A DNA stretch of 64,000 bases from Streptomyces anulatus (GTDB lineage: Bacteria; Actinomycetota; Actinomycetes; Streptomycetales; Streptomycetaceae), in the NCBI RefSeq assembly GCF_014650675.1, contig NZ_BMVK01000003.1:62001-126000 (forward strand), read 5' to 3'. The notes under the pieces were generated by a model. That model worked only from the letters and a program-made list of their open reading frames with translations, was not told the DNA's origin and ran no database searches. Made by a program: the position numbers and the translations under genes. This document shows positions 42,076 to 52,634 of the stretch, in pieces (the stretch's first letter is position 1; each line of letters starts with the position of its first letter).

Positions 42076-42345
42076 TCAGCTGCCGCCCCCGCCGCAACCG
42101 CCACCGCCGCCCCCGCACGACGAACCGCCGCCGCAGGAGTGCCCGCCGGAGCCGTCGCTGCCGGAGTCGCCCCCCGACCACCAGCCGCCGGAGCCGCCAC
42201 CGCCGTCGGCCGAGGCCCCGCTCGACGTCGCACGCCGGCGTCCGACGCGCGCCTTCGCCGGTCCACGCCCGCCGGTCACCCGCAGACCGGCCACCAGCGC
42301 TCCGACGACGACCACGGAAACCAGCACCGCGATGAAGATGCTCAT
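42076..42345 (-). CDS. Small membrane protein with Gly/Cys-rich tail
   Basis: 89 residues: one N-terminal TM segment (IFIAVLVSVVVVGALVAGL), a basic stretch (about 27-39), then a Ser/Gly-rich region ending in three Cys set in runs of Gly (HSCGGGSSCGGGG, then GGCGGGGS). The tail resembles the Gly/Cys endings of TIGR04222-type membrane proteins, but the domain itself is absent. ATG 42345 with a GGGGGG tract just upstream. Function unknown. Confidence 0.7.
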   Translation of the reverse strand: MSIFIAVLVSVVVVGALVAGLRVTGGRGPAKARVGRRRATSSGASADGGGGSGGWWSGGDSGSDGSGGHSCGGGSSCGGGGGGCGGGGS

Positions 42346-42475
42346 GCCCCCCACCCGCCTTTCTTTCCCCCGAAGCGAGGTCCCCCGTCGCTTCCCCGTT
42401 GTTGTGTGACAGGGGGATTCCCCCCGCTTCCTCGCGCCAAAGCGGACTTGAGCAACTCCAGAGCTTCGGCCCAGG

Positions 42476-43681
42476 ATGGCGCCCATGACACAGGGACGAG
42501 CGACACAGGGAACACCGGCGGAGGGGCGGCCGCTGCTCAACCGCCGCCTCGCCGCGTTCGGCACGACGATCTTCGCGGAGATGTCCGCGCTGGCCGTACG
42601 GACCGGCTCCATCAACCTCGGCCAGGGCTTTCCCGACACCGACGGCCCCGAGGAGATCCGGGAGGCGGCGGTCCGGGCGCTGCGCGCCGGGCACGGCAAC
42701 CAGTACCCGCCGGGCCCCGGCGTCCCGGAGCTGCGCACCGCCGTCGCCGCCCACCAGGAACGCTTCTACGGACTGACCTGGTCCCCGGACACGGAGGTCC
42801 TGGTGACGACCGGCGCCACCGAGGCCATCGCCGCCTCCCTGCTCGCCCTCCTCGAACCGGGCGACGAGGTCATCGCGTTCGAGCCGTACTACGACTCGTA
42901 CGCCGCCTGCATCGCCATGGCGGGCGCGAAGCGCGTACCGCTCACCCTGCGCGCTCCGGACTTCCGCCCGGACCTCGACGAGCTGCGCACCCTGATCACC
43001 CCGCGCACCCGCCTCCTGCTCCTGAACACCCCGCACAACCCGACCGGGACGGTGCTCACCCCCGACGAACTGGCCGGGATCGCGGCCCTCGCGGTGGAGC
43101 ACGATCTGCTGGTGGTCACCGACGAGGTGTACGAGCACCTGGTCTTCGCGGGGGCGCACCACCCGATCGCCGCCCTGCCCGGGATGCGCGGGCGCACGGT
43201 CTCCATCTCCTCGTCGGGCAAGACGTTCTCGTACACGGGATGGAAGATCGGCTGGGTCACCGGGGACGCGCCGCTGGTGGCCGCCGTGCGTGCGGCGAAG
43301 CAGTATCTGACCTTCGTGAGCGGGGGCCCGTTCCAGTACGCGATCGCCGAGGCGCTCGCCCTGCCCGACGCCTTCTTCACCGACTTCCGGGAGGGCATGC
43401 GCCGTAAGCGGGACCTGCTGGCGAAGGGGCTGCGCGCCGCGGGATTCCGGGTGTACGAGCCGGAGGGGACGTACTTCATCACCACCGACATCTCCCCGTT
43501 CGGCGACGAGGACGCGGGCGCCTTCTGCCGCGCGCTCCCGGAGCGCTGCGGGGTGGCGGCCGTGCCGAACTCGGTCTTCTACGACGACCCGGAGGCGGGC
43601 CGCAGCCAGGTCCGTTTCACCTTCTGCAAGAAGGACGAGGTCCTGGAGGAGGCGGTGGAACGGCTGGCGCGGCTGGGCTGA
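42476..43681 (+). CDS. PLP-dependent aminotransferase, class I
   Basis: 401 residues. Family blocks: NLGQGFPDTDGP, QYPPGPGVPELR, TTGATEAIAASLLALLEPGDEV, NTPHNPTGTV, VVTDEVYEHLVF and the PLP lysine in SISSSGKTFSYTGWKIGW. This pattern is that of the YbdL/kynurenine-glutamine transaminase-like group, so it may handle methionine, glutamine or kynurenine. ATG 42476 or 42485; no clear ribosome site, possibly leaderless. Ends before a good terminator. Core gene by position. Confidence 0.92.
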   Translation: MAPMTQGRATQGTPAEGRPLLNRRLAAFGTTIFAEMSALAVRTGSINLGQGFPDTDGPEEIREAAVRALRAGHGNQYPPGPGVPELRTAVAAHQERFYGLTWSPDTEVLVTTGATEAIAASLLALLEPGDEVIAFEPYYDSYAACIAMAGAKRVPLTLRAPDFRPDLDELRTLITPRTRLLLLNTPHNPTGTVLTPDELAGIAALAVEHDLLVVTDEVYEHLVFAGAHHPIAALPGMRGRTVSISSSGKTFSYTGWKIGWVTGDAPLVAAVRAAKQYLTFVSGGPFQYAIAEALALPDAFFTDFREGMRRKRDLLAKGLRAAGFRVYEPEGTYFITTDISPFGDEDAGAFCRALPERCGVAAVPNSVFYDDPEAGRSQVRFTFCKKDEVLEEAVERLARLG

Positions 43682-43689
43682 GTACGCGG

Positions 43690-43730
43690 ACGGCCCGGGA
43701 AACGGTCGTGGTGACCGCCTCCCGGGCCGT
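43690..43730. terminator. Terminator between convergent aminotransferase and YbjN genes
   Basis: 11-bp outer stem (43690-43700 with 43720-43730) and a 5-bp inner stem (43703-43707 with 43713-43717). Confidence 0.8.
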
Positions 43731-43758
43731 TCGACGCGACGAACGCGACGGGACGCGA

Positions 43759-44304
43759 CTAGGCGCCCGCGGGCTCCTCGCCCTCCGTCTTGTCCTCGGC
43801 GGGCTCGATGCCGAGGCGCTCGACGAGCCACTTGTCGAACTCGATCGAGGCGCGGACCCAGCTCACCGTCGAGGAGACGAAGTGCTCCAGGCTGACGCCG
43901 GTGCCGATGAGCATCTGCGCCTCACCGATCAGCCGGACGGAACCCGCCTCGCCCTCCTCGCCCTCGTGGGCGTGGGTGTAGACCTTGGGCCACAGCGTGC
44001 GGCGGTTCCAGTCGTCGATGGCGTCCAGCAGAACGGGACGCTGGTCGAGGTCGTGGGGGCGGTCGTAGAACGTGCGGACCGAGAAGACCTGCTGCTCGTC
44101 CTCGCCCCGGAACATGAAGTACGTCCGGAACTCTTCCCACGGCGCCGCGAGGTCGCCCTCGTCGTCGACGACGTACTTCAGCTCCATCTGTTCGAGGAGC
44201 TGCTTGACGAGGTCCTGGTCAGGGACGACGGGGCCCTCCGGTCCTGCCGCCTGCGGTTCGGGCTGGCCCCCGAAATTAGGAATCGAGGACGGATCGATGC
44301 TCAC
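43759..44304 (-). CDS. YbjN-domain protein
   Basis: 181 residues with a YbjN-type alpha/beta region (LVKQLLEQMELKYVVDDEGD, then DAIDDWNRRTLWPKVYTH) and an acidic, low-complexity tail. YbjN proteins look like type III secretion chaperones in fold; function in actinomycetes unknown. GTG at 44304 has AAGGGAA about 9 bases upstream. Between clpB and the aminotransferase. Confidence 0.85.
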   Translation of the reverse strand: MSIDPSSIPNFGGQPEPQAAGPEGPVVPDQDLVKQLLEQMELKYVVDDEGDLAAPWEEFRTYFMFRGEDEQQVFSVRTFYDRPHDLDQRPVLLDAIDDWNRRTLWPKVYTHAHEGEEGEAGSVRLIGEAQMLIGTGVSLEHFVSSTVSWVRASIEFDKWLVERLGIEPAEDKTEGEEPAGA

Positions 44305-44461
44305 CGTTATTTCCCTTCGTGACGAGTACGGCCATCCTCCCCCATGGCGGGCGGGGCATGGCAAGCCCGGACGGCCCCGATCCGCCACAAGCTGACAGAC
44401 AGCGCGTGGGGGACGGGGTCCGCCGGGCATCGGCCGGACATGCGCCGACGGACCGCGACGC

Positions 44462-44482
44462 GCCGTGACCGGCGGTCACGGC
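44462..44482 (-). terminator. Hairpin after clpB
   Basis: GCCGTGACC (44462-44470), 3-base loop, GGTCACGGC (44474-44482), immediately downstream of the clpB stop. Confidence 0.55.
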
Positions 44483-44495
44483 CTCGGGCCGGTCG

Positions 44496-47081
<2,586 letters not shown>

Positions 47082-47168
47082 GTGTGGTTACTCCTCCTCG
47101 CAGCTGGTGGGTCATGCGTGAGTGCGTCAGTCATGCCTTGATGCATTGACTTAATCAACGTGCACAAA

Positions 47169-47189
47169 GTTGAGTCTATTCCACTCAAG
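47169..47189 (-). promoter_or_regulatory. HAIR operator (HspR binding) of clpB
   Basis: GTTGAGT-N7-ACTCAAG, one mismatch to the HspR inverted repeat CTTGAGT-N7-ACTCAAG, about 90 bases before the clpB start. Confidence 0.85.
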
Positions 47190-47262
47190 GCGATGCGCGC
47201 ACGCGCTGCGGGCACCCGGGGCGCGCACGAGCACCCGGGGACCGGCCTCGTACGCTGCCCCC

Positions 47263-47664
47263 ATGGCAGACGTACACGCCCCCGCTCCCGCATACGTCGC
47301 GTTCTGGCGCGAGAGCCACCTCTCCACCCTGACGACCCCCCGCCCGGACGGCACACCGCACGTGGTGCCGGTGTGCGTGACGTACGACCCGGAGGCCGGG
47401 GTGGCGCGCGTGATCACCGACGGGGGCAGCCGCAAGGTCGCCCACATCCGGGCCGCCGGCCCCGGCGGGGCACGCGTGGCCGTCTGCCAGATCGACAGGG
47501 CCCGCTGGGCGACCCTGGAGGGCCTCGCGGTCATCCGGACGGAGCCGGAGGCCGTCGCGGACGCGGAGGCCCGTCACGAGGCGCGCTACGGCCGCGCCCC
47601 GCGGATCAACCCGACCCGGGTCGTCATCGAGATCACCCTCGACCGGGCGCTCGGCAAGGCCTGA
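47263..47664 (+). CDS. PPOX/F420-type flavin or deazaflavin-binding oxidoreductase
   Basis: 133 residues of the pyridoxamine-phosphate-oxidase-like split-barrel fold (FWRESHLSTLTTPRPDGTPHVVPV, then ITDGGSRKVAHIRA). Actinobacterial members of this size often use F420 or FMN; the substrate is not known. ATG at 47263; the frame is open upstream but into the clpB promoter. Transcribed divergently from clpB and ends before a strong terminator. Core gene by position. Confidence 0.85.
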   Translation: MADVHAPAPAYVAFWRESHLSTLTTPRPDGTPHVVPVCVTYDPEAGVARVITDGGSRKVAHIRAAGPGGARVAVCQIDRARWATLEGLAVIRTEPEAVADAEARHEARYGRAPRINPTRVVIEITLDRALGKA

Positions 47665-47707
47665 CCGGCCCCCTGCGACACACCGCCCCCGTACAGGAAC
47701 AGCACAA

Positions 47708-47740
47708 CGGCGCCACCGTGTTCAGGTCACGGTGGCGCCG
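47708..47740. terminator. Terminator between convergent genes
   Basis: 13-bp perfect stem (47708-47720 with 47728-47740) and a 7-base loop. Confidence 0.85.
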
Positions 47741-47787
47741 CTGTGTGGGGGAAGCGCCGGAGCGATAGGTGACGACGGGGGAATCGC

Positions 47788-48108
47788 TCAGGCACTGCGG
47801 GGGGTGGCGGAAAGTGGTTCTGCGTCGAACAGCTCGTGGTCCCGCTGATCGAGATTGACGAAGATCATGCCGTACCTGACGGCACAGCGGACCGGCTGCG
47901 GCGCACCGCGCGGCCGACGGAGACAGCGATAGGCGCGGACGTCCTCGTCCTCTTCCATCACCACGACGATCGGCTCTCCGAACAGGGTGACCATCAACGA
48001 GTCGCCACGGCGGGGGAGTGCCGTGAGCAGATCGATGAAATGCCACCCTGAGCGATAGGCGGTCGCCATCTCGCGCCGGAAGGTGCGGTCGTCCGGCGGG
48101 GTACTCAT
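47788..48108 (-). CDS. Degenerate Rieske-like small protein
   Basis: 106 residues resembling the N-terminal Rieske domain of ring-hydroxylating oxygenase alpha subunits: W-H-F near the start, GEPIVVVMEEDEDVRAYR, then RPRGAPQ and YGMIFVNLD. In true Rieske proteins the segment after VRA carries C-x-H (NVCRHRGAP-like) and a second C-x2-H; here it reads RRPRGAP and the second pair is not found, so the 2Fe-2S cluster cannot form in the usual way. Its ATG overlaps the stop of the upstream small gene by 4 bases, so the two are coupled. Function unknown; a scaffold or regulator role is conceivable. Confidence 0.65.
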   Translation of the reverse strand: MSTPPDDRTFRREMATAYRSGWHFIDLLTALPRRGDSLMVTLFGEPIVVVMEEDEDVRAYRCLRRPRGAPQPVRCAVRYGMIFVNLDQRDHELFDAEPLSATPRSA

Positions 48109-48347
48109 GCCCGGCCCCGTGCGGCAGGCGTGCTCTCCGACAGCGACTCGGGTGCCGCTTCCGCTCCCGTCGTCCGTGCGGGCATCAAGTCCCAGGCCAG
48201 GTCCGGAGGCGGAGCGGCCTGCACCTGCGCGCCGGCCGAACCGTGGGTCACGCCGCCCTCAACGAGGTCAAGAACACTCAGCGCCCCGGTCGTCAGCCCA
48301 ACGGAGAAGGCAACAGCAAGCACCGAGCGAAGCGTTTTGTAACTCAT
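48105..48347 (-). CDS. Small membrane or exported peptide, unknown function
   Basis: About 80 residues: basic start (MSYKTLRS), a hydrophobic segment (VLAVAFSVGLTTGALSVLDLV), then a low-complexity polar tail with APPPDLAWDLMPAR. No lipobox and no clear cleavage site, so either anchor or secreted. The frame is open upstream; an alternative GTG at 48365 is possible and neither start has an ideal ribosome site. Ends with a 4-base overlap with the Rieske-like gene. Divergent from the LuxR-type regulator at 48479. Confidence 0.6.
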   Translation of the reverse strand: MSYKTLRSVLAVAFSVGLTTGALSVLDLVEGGVTHGSAGAQVQAAPPPDLAWDLMPARTTGAEAAPESLSESTPAARGRA

Positions 48348-48478
48348 GATGGGCTTCGTCCTCACTTCCAAGGTTTCCTCTCCCCCGCAGAACAAGACGA
48401 TGGCCCATCCAGGCACGTCAACGCCACAGAAGCGATGCATCATGTTCCTGCTGATTCATGTTCCTGGGGGGTGGAGAA

Positions 48479-49492
48479 TTGACCACAGACAACACCAAAG
48501 CGGCACATCCCCACTCGGTTAGTGCCTTGTGTGACGAGGGAGCACGGCTCTACGCCAGTGCGCTGAGTGTGGGCAAAATAGCTCGCGTCGAGGCGGAGGA
48601 CGCTCCGTGTCTGCTGGAATTCGCCCTGCTGCATCCCGATCCCGACGACCCCAACTGGCTGCGGCCGGTACCGCCGTCCGCGGCGCTCACGCAGCGGCTC
48701 CATCCGATCGAGCGGGAGATCCAGGAGCGAAGGCGCCTCTCGGTGGAGCTCACCGAGGTGTTCGAGCCCTTCATGGCGATCAGCGCCCAGGCTCCGCCGA
48801 CCACCCACGCGATTACGGTTCTCGAAGGCATCGGCCGTATCAACGCCTCGATAGAACTCGCCCTCGCCGAGTGCCGCTCGGAAGTCCTCACCATTCAGCC
48901 GGGGGGCGGGCGCAGCGAGAACGCGCTCACCACTGCCATGGAACGCGGCAAGATGCTCACGGAACGTGGCGTCGGCATGCGCACGCTGTATCAGCACACT
49001 GTCCGCCACAGCCACGGCACTCTCAATTACGCGGCCCGGATGGCCGAGAGCAAGGTCGAGATCCGCACGCTCGAAGAGCTGATAGAGCGGCTCATGATTT
49101 TCGACCGCACCGTCGCCTTCATACCGGCCACCGACGACCGCACCGTGGCCCTTGAGCTGCGGCACCCCGGCATCGTGGAGTACCTCGCCAAGGTCTTCGA
49201 GCAGTTCTGGCACCGCGCGGTGCCCCTCCAGGAACAGATTCCGTACGACTCCACGACGGACGGCATTTCCGGGGTGAGGCATTCGATCGCCAAACTGCTC
49301 GTCGAGGGTCATGTCGACGAGGCGATCGCCCGCCACCTCGGCATGAACGTACGCACCTGCCGGTCGCACATCGCGAAGCTCAGCGTCGCGCTCGGCAGCA
49401 ACAGCCGGGCCCAACTCGGTTACCTGATCGCGCGATCCGGAATCCTGGAATCAGGTCCCGACCATGCGCTCGGCCGCGAGCCGGGAGCGTGA
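48479..49492 (+). CDS. LuxR-type HTH regulator with PLD/TrmB-like sensor region
   Basis: 337 residues. N-terminal segment with SVSALCDEGARLYASALSVGKIARVE, a central region (about 110-260) with LTIQPGGGRS and RTLEELIERLMIFDRTVAFIPA, similar in layout to TrmB/PLD-like regulators, then a C-terminal LuxR-type HTH (about 270-325; VDEAIARHLGMNVRTCRSHIAKL). TTG at 48479 is chosen: GGTGGAG ends 2-3 bases before it, while the ATG at 48458 has none. Divergent from the Rieske-like unit and so a likely regulator of it. The same HTH type is in the two cluster regulators at 10992 and 11979. Confidence 0.82.
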   Translation: MTTDNTKAAHPHSVSALCDEGARLYASALSVGKIARVEAEDAPCLLEFALLHPDPDDPNWLRPVPPSAALTQRLHPIEREIQERRRLSVELTEVFEPFMAISAQAPPTTHAITVLEGIGRINASIELALAECRSEVLTIQPGGGRSENALTTAMERGKMLTERGVGMRTLYQHTVRHSHGTLNYAARMAESKVEIRTLEELIERLMIFDRTVAFIPATDDRTVALELRHPGIVEYLAKVFEQFWHRAVPLQEQIPYDSTTDGISGVRHSIAKLLVEGHVDEAIARHLGMNVRTCRSHIAKLSVALGSNSRAQLGYLIARSGILESGPDHALGREPGA

Positions 49493-49574
49493 CCGCGCAC
49501 GCGAGAATTCCGTACATCAGGCCTGACCGACCTGACGCATTCCCGCCACGCGACAGAAGGACCACGAAGCCCGG

Positions 49575-50099
49575 ATGACCGACACCACATCCATACCCGC
49601 CGCCGTCGAGGACGACCACCACGGGGACATCCTGGTCGAACTCGCGGGCGAGCACAGCGAGATGCTCGTCGTGAGCGGCGAGATGATCCCCCGCGTCGTC
49701 CTCACCCGCGCACCCGGCGCGGAGGTCGACGACCACATCGTCATCGGCACCCGCGACCCCCGCCACCTCACGCTCACCGTGGACGGCCGGGAAGCGACGA
49801 TCACGCCCGGCAAGGGGAAACTCCGCCGCCGCTCCTACCGGGTCGACGTCCGCTGCGCCGGTACGTCCTACCGGCTCGTGCCCGACTCCATCCCGAGCAG
49901 CCGGCTGACCCGCGACGGCAAGCACATCGGGGACTTCTCCTCGGACGGCGACCGGCGGGTGCTCGCCGAGTGGCGGTCCGGGGCCGCCGTCGAGCCGGCC
50001 GACGCCGCGATCGGCTACGCGCTGGCCGCCGCGTTCGGCACCGGCGGACAGCCGATGTGGATGATGCTGGTCGACACGGTCAGCGAGCTCCTGCCGTAG
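49575..50099 (+). CDS. Conserved hypothetical protein
   Basis: 174 residues with no family I recognise. Mixed alpha/beta sequence with VVSGEMIPRVVLTRAPGAE, HLTLTVDGREATI and a C-terminal hydrophobic end (PMWMMLVDTVSELLP). No signal peptide or clear TM segment. Good ATG; high third-position GC. Between the LuxR-type regulator and the convergent hspR gene, with a strong terminator after it. Confidence 0.75.
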   Translation: MTDTTSIPAAVEDDHHGDILVELAGEHSEMLVVSGEMIPRVVLTRAPGAEVDDHIVIGTRDPRHLTLTVDGREATITPGKGKLRRRSYRVDVRCAGTSYRLVPDSIPSSRLTRDGKHIGDFSSDGDRRVLAEWRSGAAVEPADAAIGYALAAAFGTGGQPMWMMLVDTVSELLP

Positions 50100-50121
50100 G
50101 CCCGGGCCGGGGGCACACGCG

Positions 50122-50161
50122 AAGGGGCCGGGAGAGCTGCTGAACGCTCTCCCGGCCCCTT
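50122..50161. terminator. Terminator, hspR operon / upstream gene
   Basis: 16-bp perfect stem (50122-50137 with 50146-50161) and an 8-base loop between the convergent 49575-50099 gene and hspR. Confidence 0.88.
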
Positions 50162-50239
50162 GGGCGTACGAAGGGCACCGGAGCCGCACGAAGGGGCCCG
50201 GAGCCGTACGAAGGGCCCCGCCGGCCCGTCGGCCGCTTC

Positions 50240-50692
50240 CTAGTCCGTCGGCCGCTTCGGCTTCGGCCGCCAGACCACCAGCGCGCTGGTCTGCTGCACG
50301 TCCTGGTACGGAACGAGGTCCCGGCGGTACGAGGCGTGCACCTGGGCCTCGCGCTGTTGCATGGCGACCGCCGCGCCGTCCACCGCCGCCGAGAGCTCGG
50401 CGACGCGCTGCTGGAGGGCCGCGACCTGGTTCTCCAGCTCGATGATCCGCTTGATGCCCGCGAGGTTGATGCCCTCGTCCTGCGACAGCTGCTGCACGGT
50501 GCGCAGCAGCTCGATGTCACGGGCCGAGTAGCGCCGGCCGCGCCCGGCCGTACGGTCCGGGGAGACCAGGCCGAGACGGTCGTACTGGCGCAGTGTCTGC
50601 GGGTGCAGGCCCGAGAGCTGGGCCGCGATCGAGATCACGTACACCGGTGTCTCATCGGTCAGCTGGTACGGATTGCGTCGACGGCCGTCCAT
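50240..50692 (-). CDS. hspR: Heat-shock repressor HspR (MerR family)
   Basis: 150 residues: MerR-type HTH (PVYVISIAAQLSGLHPQTLRQYDRLGLVSP) and a coiled-coil dimerisation region (about 85-115). HspR binds HAIR inverted repeats and represses the dnaK operon and clpB, with DnaK as co-repressor. ATG at 50692 directly after dnaJ, last gene of the dnaK-grpE-dnaJ-hspR operon. Confidence 0.95.
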   Translation of the reverse strand: MDGRRRNPYQLTDETPVYVISIAAQLSGLHPQTLRQYDRLGLVSPDRTAGRGRRYSARDIELLRTVQQLSQDEGINLAGIKRIIELENQVAALQQRVAELSAAVDGAAVAMQQREAQVHASYRRDLVPYQDVQQTSALVVWRPKPKRPTD

Positions 50693-50693
50693 C

Positions 50694-51887
50694 TCAAGCT
50701 CCCTTCGCAGCCTGGAACAGTTCCGCCCGCGGGTCCTCGTCCGCGGTCGCCTTCCGGTAGGCCTCCAGGGCGTCCCTGGCCTCCTGGCCCAGGTCCCTGG
50801 GAACCGCGACCTCCACGGTGACCAACAGGTCGCCACGGGTGCCGTCCTTGCGCACCGCGCCCTTGCCCCGGGCGCGCATCGTACGCCCGTTGGGGGTGCC
50901 GGCGGGAAGCTTCAGGGTGACCGGGGGGCCGCCGAGAGTGGGGACCTTGACCTCGCCGCCGAGCGTCGCCTCCGGATAGGTGACGGGCACGGTGACCGTG
51001 AGGTTGTCGCCCTTGCGGCCGAAGACCGGGTGGGCGTCGACGTGGACGACGACGTAGAGGTCGCCGGCCGGACCGCCGCGTTCGCCCGCACCGCCCTTGC
51101 CGCGCAGCCGGATCCGCTGGCCGTCGGAGACGCCCGCCGGAATCCTCACCTGCATGGTGTGCGCCGACTTCGCCCGGCCGCTTCCCTTGCAGACCTCGCA
51201 GGGGTCCTGGGCGATGAGGCCCCGGCCCTTGCAGTCCACACAGGGGTCGGTGAGCGAGAAGCCGCCGCCGCTGCCGCGCGAGACCTGGCCGGTGCCGACA
51301 CAGGTCGGGCAGACCCTGGGGGTGCCGTTCTTGTCGCCGGTGCCGGAACACGCCTTGCAGGGCGCCTGACTGGACATCCGCAGCGGGACCGTGGCCCCGT
51401 CGACCGCCTCGGTGAAGCTGAGCGTCACCTCGGACTCGATGTCCTGGCCGCGCCGCGGCTGGACACGGGTGCCCGCGCCGCCGCGGTTGAACAGCCCGCC
51501 GAAGACGTCGCCGAGACCGCCCCCGCCGCCGAAGCCGCCGCCCGCGCCGCCCTGGCCGCCGCCACCCTGGGCGCCACCTCCGAAGAGGTCGCCCAGGTCG
51601 AAGTTGAAGTTGCCGCCGGCACCACCGGGGCCGGGGCGGAAGCCGCCGTTGCCGAAGAGGGCGCGCGCCTCGTCGTACTCCTTGCGCTTCTTGGGGTCAC
51701 CGAGGACGTCGTTCGCCTCGGAGATCTCCTTGAAGCGCTCCTCCGCCTTGGCGTCGCCCTTGTTGGCGTCCGGGTGGAACTCGCGGGCGAGCTTCCGGTA
51801 CGCCTTCTTGACCTCGGCGTCGGTGGCGTCCTTGGGGACGCCGAGGACCTTGTAGTAGTCCTTCTCGACGAAGTCCTTCGTGCTCAT
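50694..51887 (-). CDS. dnaJ: DnaJ co-chaperone
   Basis: 397 residues: J-domain with HPD at 37-39 (FHPD in REFHPDANKGD), Gly/Phe-rich linker, four CxxCxGxG zinc repeats (CKACSGTG, CPTCVGTG, CVDCKGRG, CEVCKGSG), and the C-terminal substrate domain. It delivers clients to DnaK and stimulates its ATPase. ATG 51887. A hairpin at 51918-51941 precedes it. Confidence 0.97.
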   Translation of the reverse strand: MSTKDFVEKDYYKVLGVPKDATDAEVKKAYRKLAREFHPDANKGDAKAEERFKEISEANDVLGDPKKRKEYDEARALFGNGGFRPGPGGAGGNFNFDLGDLFGGGAQGGGGQGGAGGGFGGGGGLGDVFGGLFNRGGAGTRVQPRRGQDIESEVTLSFTEAVDGATVPLRMSSQAPCKACSGTGDKNGTPRVCPTCVGTGQVSRGSGGGFSLTDPCVDCKGRGLIAQDPCEVCKGSGRAKSAHTMQVRIPAGVSDGQRIRLRGKGGAGERGGPAGDLYVVVHVDAHPVFGRKGDNLTVTVPVTYPEATLGGEVKVPTLGGPPVTLKLPAGTPNGRTMRARGKGAVRKDGTRGDLLVTVEVAVPRDLGQEARDALEAYRKATADEDPRAELFQAAKGA

Positions 51888-51917
51888 CGACGTCCCTCCT
51901 TCCGGACGATCGGCCGA

Positions 51918-51941
51918 GCGGCCGGCCCGTGGGCCGGCCGC
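51918..51941 (-). other. Intercistronic hairpin, grpE-dnaJ
   Basis: GCGGCCGGCCC and GGGCCGGCCGC form an 11-bp self-complementary stem in the 96-base gap before dnaJ; likely an mRNA-stability or attenuation element. Confidence 0.4.
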
Positions 51942-51983
51942 CGGGCCGGTCGGTGTGCACCCTGGTGGTCAGACGCGTTGCCG

Positions 51984-52634
51984 TCAGACCTCCTCGGTGC
52001 CACCGCTCTCCTCGTCGTCTGTCTTCTCTTCCTTGGCCGCGGCGGGCGTGGCGCCCGGCTGCGGCTCGGCGACGGCCACCCGCGCGGGGCGGATGGTGCG
52101 CTCGCCGATGCGATACCCCGGCTGCAGGATCGCCACGCAGGTCGTCTCGGTGACGTCCGGCGCGTAGCTGTGCATCAGGGCCTCGTGGATCGTCGGGTCG
52201 AAGGGCTCGCCCTCCTTGCCGAACTGCTGGAGGCCCAGCTTCGCGACGACGGTCTCCATCGATTCGGCCACCGACTTGAAGCCGCCGACCAACTCGCCGT
52301 GTTCCCGTGCGCGGCCGACGTCGTCGAGGACGGGCAGGAGCTCGGACAGGAGGTTCGCGACAGCGACCTCCTTGACCGCGACCCGGTCCCGCTCGACGCG
52401 GCGACGGTAGTTCTGGTACTCGGCCTGGAGCCGCTGGAGGTCCGCGGTGCGCTCACCGAGCGCGGTGCGTACCTGGTCCAGCTGTGCGGTCAGACCGACG
52501 GTCGGGTCGAGGTCCCCGGCCGGGGCTGCCGTCTCCTCCTCGGAGGAGTCGGCAGCCTTCGGCTCGGCGTCATCAGGGGTGGCGCCGGAGGGGACGTCGG
52601 GCTTCTCCTCGAAGCCCGGAGTCTCCTCGGTCAC
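51984..52634 (-). CDS. grpE: GrpE nucleotide-exchange factor
   Basis: 216 residues. Acidic disordered N-terminus, a long dimerising helix (about 60-105; [18 protein letters not shown]) and the beta-domain with [34 protein letters not shown] 52634 overlaps the stop of dnaK by 4 bases (ATGA). It releases ADP from DnaK. Confidence 0.97.
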   Translation of the reverse strand: MTEETPGFEEKPDVPSGATPDDAEPKAADSSEEETAAPAGDLDPTVGLTAQLDQVRTALGERTADLQRLQAEYQNYRRRVERDRVAVKEVAVANLLSELLPVLDDVGRAREHGELVGGFKSVAESMETVVAKLGLQQFGKEGEPFDPTIHEALMHSYAPDVTETTCVAILQPGYRIGERTIRPARVAVAEPQPGATPAAAKEEKTDDEESGGTEEV

